Shown piece by piece: positions 1 to 10,700 of a DNA stretch of 64,000 bases; position 1 is the stretch's first letter, and each line of letters opens with the position of its first letter. Origin of the DNA: Liolophura sinensis (lineage: Eukaryota > Mollusca > Polyplacophora > Chitonida > Chitonidae); assembly GCF_032854445.1 (NCBI RefSeq), contig NC_088295.1, positions 50,207,385 through 50,271,384 of the forward strand. The letters are read 5' to 3'. The notes under the pieces are model-generated. The model did not search any database and had not been told where the DNA came from. It was given only the letters and a program-made list of their open reading frames with translations. The translations under genes were made by a program, and so were the position numbers.

Positions 1-304
1 AGGCTTGAGGGACATGTATGTGTGCAAGATTTGCCTCCCTTTGTGGACAGCAAGTGATTTGTAATGTTTTATCAGAGAGTGTTATTTTAATCAAGACAAA
101 AATTTGTTTTTAAAGATATAATGTTTTCTGAGCAAATAAAAAAAATTGAATAATATTTGTTTAATATTGTGTTTAAGAAAACTTTTTTTTTCTCCTTTTT
201 TTGTTAACAGACCCTTCCGAGAGAAAAACCTACACATTTTAGACAGGAATCTTGCTGTCAGTCTTCATCCTGGATGCTTTGAGACATATCTTGTGATCAG
301 TTAA
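1..304 (+). CDS. Last two coding exons of an unidentified gene (partial)
   Basis: Two pieces join cleanly. Bases 1-53 are open in frame 1 and end at a possible donor (AA|GTGATT). A strong polypyrimidine tract and acceptor (TTAACAG) precede 211. Joining 53 to 211 keeps one frame and gives a C-terminus of about 48 residues containing VCVQDLPPFVDSK, then PFREKNLHILDRNLAVS, ending HPGCFETYLVIS before TAA at 302-304. The flow across the junction and the good acceptor are the evidence. I do not recognise the family, and the 5' part lies outside the window. The 53|54 donor is weak, so 211-304 could belong to a different transcript. Confidence 0.4.
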
Positions 305-2513
305 AAGAAATTGCTATTATGTTGGCAGCTAGCTAAATGATTTTAGTGAATGAATTGCATGATTTACAAATATTTTCTCATTTAAAGTATTAATTTCTGC
401 ACGGAAAAACTTGCATCCAACTAGTCACCACAGTATTAAGTGGTCTGTAATTTGAAACTGATAATACCGGCTATATATTGACATACACAACATGCTTCTT
501 TCCTTTGGTATTAAAGGAAAGAAGATAAAACAGAATTATTTACATGTACATACATTGCCAGAGAAGCATGCAAATGCATGTGAATTGCAATAAATCACCC
601 ACAAAGGTATACTTTTGTCTTTTTGTGGCAAAGCCACAATGGCATAAAACCTGTTTTTGTGTTAACATGCTGATAGTATACTCCAAATTAGGTGAGAAAA
701 ATCATCATACTCAGAGAAAGTTGGTGTCTTATAGAGCCTAGGCTACATGAGAAATTAAATATTTCTGGTAAAACAGAAGTCCACGAGACATTACGTGCAA
801 AGCTATAAATTTACCAATTTGCTGTAACAATTTAATTTGGGTTTGTTGTAGGAGGTATTTTAACATCCAGTATTATCCTTCTTTCCAGAGCACATTTTGT
901 GATCTTCCAAAGTGTCTTGAATCTAAAATAATGATAATAAAGTCTGTTTTATGTAATATGATAAAATAAATATCTATATACATGCACTGGTATGCTTCAA
1001 AGCTCTGTTTGTGCATTGTCATTGTGTTGTCAATGTGTTGTCAGTATCAATTGACAATGCATAAGTCTATTTTGGGACGTTGAATTTTATGAGTTTTAAA
1101 TTGGAATACATATCATGCTGTGTAGTTTTGATGGAAAAAAAATATGTAACACCAAAGCATGAATTTCTTTATGAATCATAAAGTAAAGGGCATTATGCAA
1201 ATCAAGTGCTTTTCATGTTTTGTCAGTTAAGCCCATTTACAGTTTTTCTACATATACAATGTATGTATTCCAGAATATATTTTATCAAATTGTGGTGAAT
1301 TGGTTTTGGTGCTTTGTGTGAAATGAAATTTTGATTTTGTGTTGAGTGGTGAGAGGGTGATACTATGCAATATTCAGGTGCTGCCAGAGCTCGTACTGTA
1401 TTCATTTCTAGCAAAGTAGCCAGCTTTCCTGGCAAATTATTAGGCTCCATTAGGTCTATGTCAATAAATACAAAAGTGTAAAGAAGGAGGGCTGATGCAT
1501 AGACTGTTCCACTTGTAAAATTTAACGATTACATGTATGTTAGACTACTGGAATTCTTCCAACTTTTTACAGGTGTGCTAGAGTTTTTTTTAAGCATATT
1601 GTGAGGGCATTATTCTGATCAAACCTTCACGATCAAATTTGGTATCAAACATGAATAATAAAAAAATATTAGGTGTTGTTACTTCAGCCAAGAAGACTAT
1701 ATCATTTCACAGCTGTATGACGATTACAAAGATATATTGATATTTTGTAGTGAATTCTAAATTAAAACCTCTTACCATACCGTAACGTTTTTAACAACAA
1801 TATAAGCATATGCTAATGCTTTACATTGTTGGCTGGTTATTTAAAATTTGCAATAATATTTGACCAAAATTTTACCGGGCAACCCTGACTGCAATGGTTC
1901 AGTTACTGTCCAATTAAACCTATCACATTTGACTCCTTAATTGTTTCCCTTGGCAGCCAGCATTTCATCCTCGGCACCCCAACTATGGAACTCGTTATTT
2001 CATTGTTATGTAAAAACTTTCACGAAAGGTGACACAACCTAATGATCCTGAAAAAATTGCTCTTAGATTCCAGCATCAATGTCCCAAAATATTGAAACAG
2101 GAATCATGTATCTTCAGTCTTGTCATGATGTCATAGTGACAGGAGGCTAGTATTTGGGGACTTACTGATGTCAGCCAAGTGAAATTGTTTTGTGTTATTT
2201 GTGTTGGTCGAGGCCAAGGTCCTAATGTATGTGTACATTCATGTGGGAAATCTTTGGGATTGTGTATAGATTTGTTTAGAAACACAAACAAAGGGAGTTA
2301 ACCAGTGCTTGGCATTGACCACTGGGTCGATGCAAACTTTGAGTGGTCTTCTTCTGTAGATCTGTTCAAGCTGCTACATCATTTAGAAGGTATGAAATTT
2401 ACTCTATCATAATTATGTTCTCATTTTTTTCATAGTTATCATAAAGGATATACTTATTGTATATATAAGTATGTTCATGCTGTCATTCATGCTTGCTGTG
2501 ATTTATACCCCAG
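305..2513. other. 3' UTR and intergenic AT-rich DNA
   Basis: No supported coding exon was found. The first part is probably 3' UTR of the left-edge gene. Short open frames here have no recognisable domains and no convincing splice context. Confidence 0.5.
936..941 (+). terminator. Candidate poly(A) signal of the left-edge gene
   Basis: AATAAA lies about 630 bases after the TAA at 302-304 and is followed by a T/G-rich stretch, as expected for a 3' end. Other AATAAA-like hexamers occur nearby, so the exact site is uncertain. Confidence 0.35.
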
Positions 2514-2631
2514 GGGCCCCCTTTCACAAAACTTCCTAGTCATATTTCTCGTAACATTTTTCAGACGTTGTCTAGGTTACCGTGCTATAAGGCGATGTCG
2601 TTTACAAGAAAAGTTTTGTGAAAGAAGGCCC
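2514..2631. mobile_element. Short MITE-like element with terminal inverted repeats
   Basis: The ends are imperfect inverted repeats of about 21 bases. The left end (2514-2534) begins GGGCCCCCTTTCACAAAAC, and the right end (2611-2631) reads as its complement with about three mismatches. The total is about 118 bases with no coding capacity. A related element of similar length is at 10375-10504. I did not identify a clear target-site duplication. Confidence 0.5.
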
Positions 2632-3487
2632 AGAAGCTTATTTGAAGAACGGTTAATTTTGTTCTGGGCACTGACACTGATGTGTTTGTCAAAACTTTAA
2701 GAACATTGTGTAAATCTGCTATCAACCAGAAGGCTATGTGATATCAGTAATAATCAGAGTATGTATGCCTGTGTTAAGTGAACACAAAAATAAGGTAAAA
2801 TACATTCTGAAAAGTATTGTAAGCTGTGTATGTGGTGAAAGGGTTTTTTTTCCCATTGCAATATATAAATTGGATTTTTAAAAGAAGATAATATATATTT
2901 TGCAATATGCGTCCAAGATCTGATCTGCCATTATTTGTTATGTAAATTAGTTTCTGCCCAAAAAACATTTATGTAACAAATGTAAGTTATTCAGATGGGG
3001 TAATTCCAACTTGAATAATGGTAACAATTACTAAGATGTGTTTTTTAAGAAATTTGTTTTGGGCATTTCTCACGGTGAGTAAATACAAGCTTACTATATA
3101 TATATCTCAGTGTTAATTGACTATAAGTGCTTGGTTACAGGTGTCTAGCTATTTGGAATTGGTGTACTGTATTTTGTTATTCTTGTGAAGACCCACATGC
3201 CTTGTAAGCTAATGTTAAGAATGGATAATCCGTCTGAAGTTGAAGTTTTTCAATAAATCTTGAATGTGGTAAAGAACAATGATTTTGCTTTGTATTTTGC
3301 AATCAATGAATTAATTTTCAAATGATTTTCAGGTAACGGGTACATATGTAGCAGTGATATGCATTTATTTTCGTTCTCCTGTCTTAAGAAGAGTCGTAGT
3401 ATGTGATGAGTTCAGGTCTTTGCTTTTGGTGCAATGCTGCACAGGAGAGTTTTTCCTATTTTTGGTACCATCATGATGTTGGTCTAT
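2632..3487. other. Intergenic, nothing recognised
   Basis: AT-rich sequence with only short, featureless open frames. No exon, RNA gene or repeat could be supported. Confidence 0.4.
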
Positions 3488-3604
3488 GCTCGGGTCTTCA
3501 CCGGGTGTCGGAAACCAGGGTGCCCAGCTCGGGTCTTCACCGGGTGTCGGAAACCAGGGTGCCCAGCTCGGGTCATCAGTGGGTGTCGGGAACCAGGGTG
3601 CCCA
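3488..3604. repeat. 39-bp tandem repeat, three copies
   Basis: Copies start at 3488, 3527 and 3566. The first two are almost identical; the third differs at a few positions. The unit is GC-richer than its surroundings and carries CCGGGTGTCGGAAACCAGGG. Because 39 is a multiple of three, frames stay open on both strands. The predicted peptides there are repeat by-products, not a gene. Confidence 0.85.
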
Positions 3605-4616
3605 GCTAGAGTAAACCACCAAATTACCCAACATGTATAGATGTCTGTGCAAACATAAAACCCACTGAAGCCAACACAACCTCCATGTATATTCTCCGGA
3701 TGGATACCCTTTTAATTACAAGAATGGAATTTATTTTGATGGTGACTTTATCAGGATGAATGTTCATAAACACCGATTATTATTAACAGCTGACACACAG
3801 TCTCTTCTAAGTTCGGAACCAGTGGTTCCCATAAGTAATAGTGAACTCCATGTAGTTTGTCAGTTACTTGCTTGAGGTCAGGGGTTTTCTTTGGGTGTCC
3901 TGCTATCCTCTACCTGTAAGCCTAAGTCATCACCATCACATAAGTTTAAAATTCTTGATTGCGGGGCGTGAAGCACCAATCAGATGAATAAATAAACCTA
4001 TATTCCCTTTTATCTTGACCACACAATCTGCAAAACGTAGGCAAGAGAGTGTGATTACCAAAATTATAACATAATTTTTTACTAGAAGCCAGTATCAGTT
4101 TTTCCAGTATGTTCATTTTGGTCAGTATGGGTGGATATTCTCAAACTCACTGGCAGAGTTCCAGTACCCTATTTTTTTATAATTTGGTATTATCTATTAT
4201 CTATTCCTTTTTTCTTTTTGGATATTGCAATATTATCTACCCAATAATTATATTACTGAATCATATAAAAGCTTACTGGACTGACTTTTTTGTGAAAATA
4301 CACTAAGAAAAAAATCATATATTAGGGCCTACGTGGGATTAAGATAGGTTCTCCTAATCCCCTGGCCTACACATACCTTACAATTACATTCTTGAGCTAT
4401 AATACTGAAGGAACTGTCGTTTCAATCTGCAGAAGTGTTTTTCGTGTTGTGTTTTTGTTTGTTTTTTTTGGTGGTAATTTTGCCTTTGAGACTTTGACAA
4501 CAGTTTCAAGTTCAAGTTAAGTGTTGATCAATATACACACTATACAACGTTTGTAAGGGCAAACAGCTGTGTCATTCTGCAGAGTTGTTCCCCTTTACGA
4601 GGAAGTCAGCAGCATG
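3605..4616. other. TOLLIP upstream region with a decayed SINE tail
   Basis: About 3880-3997 holds a diverged fragment of the main SINE family: a TTCTTGATTGCGGGGCG-like body end, ACCAATCA and an ATAAATAAA tail on the + strand. The rest is non-coding and probably contains the TOLLIP promoter. No TATA box was seen near the start codon. Confidence 0.4.
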
Positions 4617-4624
4617 TGACGTCA
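4617..4624. promoter_or_regulatory. Perfect CRE palindrome upstream of TOLLIP
   Basis: TGACGTCA, the full CREB/ATF consensus, lies 35 bases upstream of the TOLLIP start codon, in the probable 5' UTR or core promoter. The sequence is exact; its function is inferred from position only. The same octamer also occurs near 21.1 kb and 50.2 kb away from any gene, so chance is possible. Confidence 0.4.
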
Positions 4625-4658
4625 AGTCACACAACTCACAGGTGCACGTACAGTAAAA

Positions 4659-4712
4659 ATGGCTTCGACGCAACCAGGTCATGATAGCTCGTCAGGATCC
4701 AGAAGAGATCGG
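4659..4712 (+). CDS. TOLLIP: TOLLIP coding exon 1
   Basis: Encodes [18 protein letters not shown] (residues 1-18), a polar Ser-rich N-terminus. It ends in phase 0 at CGG|GTATTT. The start is the first ATG before an open frame that reaches a donor in phase with exon 2; the context AAAAATGG is good for initiation. The stretch is not conserved with vertebrates, so this exon rests on splice fit alone. Confidence 0.8.
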
Positions 4713-7700
4713 GTATTTATTGTTTTATTCGTTCTTTTTGAGATGCTAGACAATGTGTGGAAGGTTTCTCTTCAGTGACGTCGATTTAAAGATCCAATTG
4801 CTCATTATCTTGGAGGCAATCTCCATTTTATGCATTGTGATCTTTCAACTGTCACTGATCGAGTGTGACTTAGGTTAAGGTTGAGATTTCATTGCATAGA
4901 TCTGATGCATGTATGCTCTTTGAGCCACAGTCTTAATAATTGAGACCAAGGACTGATGACATGAAAGCAGTATGGTGTGTTACAGTCGTGAATCTCCTGT
5001 CCTGTCACTTCACTTTAGACAGTTGAAGAATCGGCTACATGATATAGTTGATAATTTGTCGTCGTCATGTCACAATAATTTATATTGTAGTATCATATAT
5101 TCTGCATCATGCGCAAATTATGGCGTTTTACATTATAATTTACATTAAATGTTAACGATACTTTTAAAATTACGCTCTACATTTGTGAACTTCTGTTATT
5201 GTAATGTCCTTTTCGTCACTAAGTCCCTATAAAGTCCATGTCCGTGGCTGATAGTGTTTTAAAACTTTTTTAACCATGCTAATTAAACAGTGTCTCTTCC
5301 TAATGTAATGGTGGTGATATACACAAATGCACATGTCTCATCTGGTAGTACAGTAAACTTGTCCAGTATGCAGGGTAAAAAAAACCACCACACTTACCTT
5401 GTACTACATCTGGATCCATGCTCTTGTATTGGTATAGCTTTGGCAGACCACCTCTCCTATGCTAAGGTTTGATTTGTTTGGCAAAGTTCAGAATGTCTAT
5501 ATGTCCACCAGACTTCATAAGTCACATATGTAAAGTACATGTATATTCTCAAATATGTCTACATGAATTGCATATTAACCCTCTATTGAAACTCCATAAT
5601 GAGCTATGTCATCTTAGTAGGAATCAAGGATTATCAATTCCTGTATTGTATAAGTTATTTTCCTGTAACTGCCCATTACTCATCTATCAGACGAGACAAT
5701 ATTATCAGAAATTACATTTTGGGAGGTGATAACTGTGATCATCATGAATTTAGATGACTTGTTCCTGTTAACCATGAAACAGAGTTGATCATATATGGTA
5801 TTATATCAGTGGATCTGGTTTCTTATCTTCCTGGTTTTAAAAGTAAAGACAACTCTAGACCAAGTGCAAATATGCATCAATACAGTACCCCACATACAGT
5901 TTAAAAAGCAAACATTTCATTTCTTTTTCTCTTTTTTTTTCTTATTGCATAAATCATGCACAATGAGAAAATCAAAACAGCTGCCATGTTGCCAGTTTTA
6001 AACTAATTTCACTGATGTCACCCAAACTTTGTTTTGCTGTTTAGACACATGAGCGTGGGGCACACAACATCATAATTCTGGTTTCACTGACGAAGTCTCT
6101 GCCTTCGTAAGAAGTCCAGCGTAAAAGTTGATTAACAGAGTTACCAATTTCATCAGAGAAAAATTGCTGCAACCATTTAGATCTATTTCCACCTCTCTTC
6201 TTGAATAACTAAGGTTAAATTATTTGTTGTCTTTTCCTTTAATAACTGGAGAAAAGTCAGACTGCTGAATAAAAACTGTACTTAGCCTTGCCTTTGCCTG
6301 GGGAAGTGAAGAAAATAGGAGATGCACAGATCAGAGCTTCATTGGTGTATGAAGAGATCATTTGCTTGATGATTCTTTGACTTCTTTTGACTTTGTTACA
6401 GATAATTCTAGATGATTTACGTGATGTATTTCTTTGTTACATGTAACATAGTGTGGATTAGCAAATGACTTTCCATCTTTGTTGTAGGTAATTCTGTGTG
6501 ATTTAGCTGATTCTCTGTATTTGTATTTGTTACAGATAATTCTAGATGATTTACTTGATGTATTTCTTTGTTACATGTAACATAGTGTGGATTAGCAAAT
6601 GACTTTCCATCTTTGTTGTAGGTAATTCTGTGTGATTTAGCTGATTCTCTGTATTTGTATTTGTTACGGATAAGCTAGGCGATTTGTTTGATGATTTTCT
6701 ACCTGCGTTTATTACAGGTAGTGCTGGGTGATTTGTTTGATGATTTTCTACCTGTGTTTAATACAGGTAGTGCAGGGTGATTTACACACTTTTCTGTCTA
6801 TGTTACAGGTAATGCTGGGTGATTTGCCTGATGACTTTCTTAGAGTACAGACAAACCCACAGCAGCAGCAAATGGCAGAAGATGCGCGGATAGCTCAAAT
6901 TTTACAAGCTCAGCAGCAAGCTGGCTATGTCTGCCAACCTTCAAATATCACAGGAAAACTGTCCATCACTGTTGTTCAGGTGGGTATATCACATGGCTTG
7001 ATTTGTTTTCCTGTGCCAGTTACATTCTTCACTTTTATTTAAGTTTGAAGCTCATCATCAGAAATGTTTATGTGATGTTTAACATTAAAAGTCATTCTAA
7101 ATGCGCTTTGAAGTTGTTTTGTCCCCCATTATGGACTTGCGGAAGACACATTAACTGGAAAAGATATGCGAACAATATCTCGTGAACACTTTCAAGCTAT
7201 TCTGGGACATGACATCAATAAGTTAATCACTGGGATTGGTTTTAAGCTAAGAAGATGCTTCAACCATCCTGCTCGCCACGATATGGCTGAAATATTGCCG
7301 ATGTGGTGTTAAGCCATAATCATTCATTCAACCATCCTGGCTTCCTTGTTGTTTGTCAACAAGAAAATTTGAGTGAAAACTGTGAGTTTGACTTATTGCC
7401 TTCAGTAGGGGAGTCTCAAGTTCGACTCTTTTGTCGTTAAATGTAAAAACAGTCCTCTTGTATCAAGTGACTTGTGGAAAATGTTAGGCAACCTTTGCAG
7501 ATGTTAATGTCCCCATCACTTGTTTCACTGTGGCTCAGAGGCTCAAACAACACCTCTTTCCTTTGGAAGCTTCTCAAGTTCTAGAACGTTCTGCTCCACA
7601 AATTTCTCCATCTCTATACAACTTTTTGTGAAACCTGATTATCAGATGCCCATGCTGTAGTAAAATGTGATCCTGCAGTAGTGGCCTAACATTTTTGATG

Positions 7701-10700
7701 GGTAACATGATACAGTAGAACTTTTTTTTACCTCTAGCGATAAAAACTCAAAGACATCAAAACAAAGGCCTGTATGTTATTGATAATTTAATTCCTTTCT
7801 TCCTCATATCTGGAATAACTATAAAAGCAGTGTGCACGTAGAATATAATACAGGTAGTGAGAAGATTTACATGTTATGCTATTGTTGGTTGGGGGACATG
7901 GGCCTCAATGATCTGTTTTCAGGGTTAAATTAGACTCTCAAATATGTGTCATGCTGACGTTTTTACAGTAATAATCTTTGCATGTAGGTCCGAGAGTATG
8001 GATCATGAATGGATAGCGTATGGTTTGATACCGAATGGTGTAGCAATGGAGCGTAGCAGTGTGAATTAAGTACATGGATGACACTAGTGTTGTTTTTGTG
8101 AATGGCTTACGATGAAAGGCTTCCTTGAATGTGTTTTTCTGCCTTTAAACACTGTTGCCAGGAAGATAAATAGTTTGTCCTTTCTTCTCACTTGGTTGTG
8201 TTCAGATAGTGGCACAAAGCACATGCAAAGTACATGCACCCAAGTGGGATTATGGAGAGTGCACTGCGATATTACAACGCATCATCACGCCACATGATTC
8301 AATAGGGTGTGGTTGTAAATATGTCCGCTAAGTAATTTACAGTGTTGCAAACCACGAGAGTTTGTGTCTTATTTAGACCATGCAACTGTCAGGACCTTGA
8401 CAAATGGGGTCTTGTGCGAATGCGTCCCGCTGTTTCAGCTTCTACCTAAAGTCAGAAGCTGTGTCAGGTGCCTGGAGGGTTTGCTCCAGACACTCTGGTT
8501 CTCCTATCTATAAATTCTTGATTACCACCAATCAAACACTGATGCAGTAGGTCAATCAGCAGCCAATGCCACTGATAGCCAGACTTACAACCGATTTGTC
8601 TCATAACAAGATTTGTGTAGTGAGGAAGTGATTTGCTTCCATGCGTGGACTGGTTAGCCTACACCCCCTCACTGTAATCACCTCCTAGGCTGGATAAGGT
8701 GCCCTAATTCCTCAACCTTTTCGCTCATGAAAGAACTTTCAGTGCAATTTATGCAGCTTTTTAATTTGATTTTGGAGACAGAACTACATTGATGGGATTA
8801 GCCAAGTTTACGGTTTCACAAAGAGTGTAATTTTGGCAGTGTACAACCAGTATTGCCTTAGAGTATGCTGGAATAAACACCTTCAAACATGCGGAAAAGT
8901 TGAAGAATTCACTAAATACATATAGCGGTTTTACAGCTACATGTGGGACATTGTGTCTGGCAGTATAGCATAGATGTTGTGAAAATCCTGCAATGATATA
9001 AGTGCTTGTTGTCATTATTACATCAAGGTCAAACTGTGTAGTAAATAGACGTGATAGAGGTCACATGTACTGTATAACACCTTAAGTGGGTAAATAAACA
9101 AGCACTTTCAGAAGCACACAAAGGCCTGAAAATAACACTTTTGACGCCAACACTCAAAAGGTGTCACTTGAAAAATGTTAAAGCCTAATGGGAGAAATGC
9201 AGTATCTGCCTCTGTATTTGTCTGCGTCAGTTGTTTACGTGTACCTGTGACATGGCTTTGTAGCTACACAGTGTATTAACAGATACTGTAGATTTTAAAT
9301 AATGTGCTTCGGAATTATAGTGTCAGCTCTATCATACTAGTAGTTGATTATCACAGTGATGCCCTTTTTAGTCAAAGTGATATCATAAACAAGTGAGACA
9401 CAGTACGTCTAACTCATCAAAGGGATTAATGACATGTACTGGACACTCAACAGTCCTTGACCTATTGACACAGATTTGGAGCCACTACTTGCAACTACAA
9501 CAGAGGATACATGGTATATATAGGGCTACCATTATCAAAATATGCTTGTTGGGGGTCGGTGGGGGGGACCCAACCTTCTATAAAGGCCCCTGCTCTAAAA
9601 ATTTTATTGGGATTTAGATAGAATTTCGTTTTGGTTATTTTCTCTCAGTATGAATTTCTTTGAAATCCCCATCTTTTTCATTTGCTAGAAGAAAAAAAAA
9701 TTCCCCACTGACTGACTCTGGGTTCTGGAACAGTTCTTTAGTAAATTTAATTAATCAACCATTCTGATAGGTACCACTTTTGCTTAACAGGCAAGGCTTG
9801 CCAAGAATTATGGCATCACAAAGATGGATCCGTACTGTCGCATCCGAGTGGGTCATGCTGTCTTCGAGACACCTACTGCTGTCAATGGCGCCAAGAACCC
9901 GAGATGGGCCAAATCTATACAGTGGTAAGAAATACTAGCAGTATTTGTCTGTCTTCTTGTACACATCAATGGATCATGGATTGTTACTACTGTTTTCGTG
10001 AGTGACAGGTCAGAATTTAATCTTGAAAGACACAGATATGTTTTTATAAGATTTTGAAATCATTTCAGTTAAATTGAGAGGAATTATGATATTTGAAGAT
10101 TGGAATCTTTTTTTTCTTACTCCAATTTTGTTCTGTTTTCAACAGTTACATGGCCCCTGGTGTGGATACCATGTATGTTGAAATCTTTGATGAGGTGGGT
10201 ATTGTTTAATTATTTGGCCGATAAACATGACAAAAGTTGATCAAATCTGTATCTTAAGTTTTTGATTGGTTTAATGTGAATTTGTTGCAGTAAGCTGTTA
10301 CCATTAGCTTGCCTTTGGAGTAAAATAAGTATGCCATGATAATAATTTGAAAAATATTGCAGGGTTATTGCCTTGGGCCCACTTGTGTGAAGCCATCTTT
10401 ACATAACGAGCACATAACTACCATGGCAACCGGGAATGTAGGCATTACATCGCCATGGCAGCTGTGTACTCATAGTGTTAAGTGGGCTTCATATAAGTGG
10501 ACCCAAATTAAAGGTGACTGTACCATTTAGATAATAACTGTATTGTCAATGAATTAAGCTGAAGATCGGATGGTTACAGCTATGAATTTGTTTGTTTTTT
10601 GTCTCCAGCGGGCCTTCTCCATGGATGACCGTGTAGCCTGGGCTCACATCAAGCTGCCAGAGTCTGTGTTCAATGGGGAGACAGTAGATGATTGGTTTTC

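Noticed and set aside
3365-3679. 104-residue Pro/Trp repeat peptide on the minus strand
   Set aside because: Comes from the 39-bp tandem repeat; frames on the other strand are open as well.
6728-6808. ATG at 6728 as an internal TOLLIP start
   Set aside because: It lies within the duplicated acceptor array and would add a peptide from degenerate repeat sequence. Exon 1 at 4659 gives a better start.
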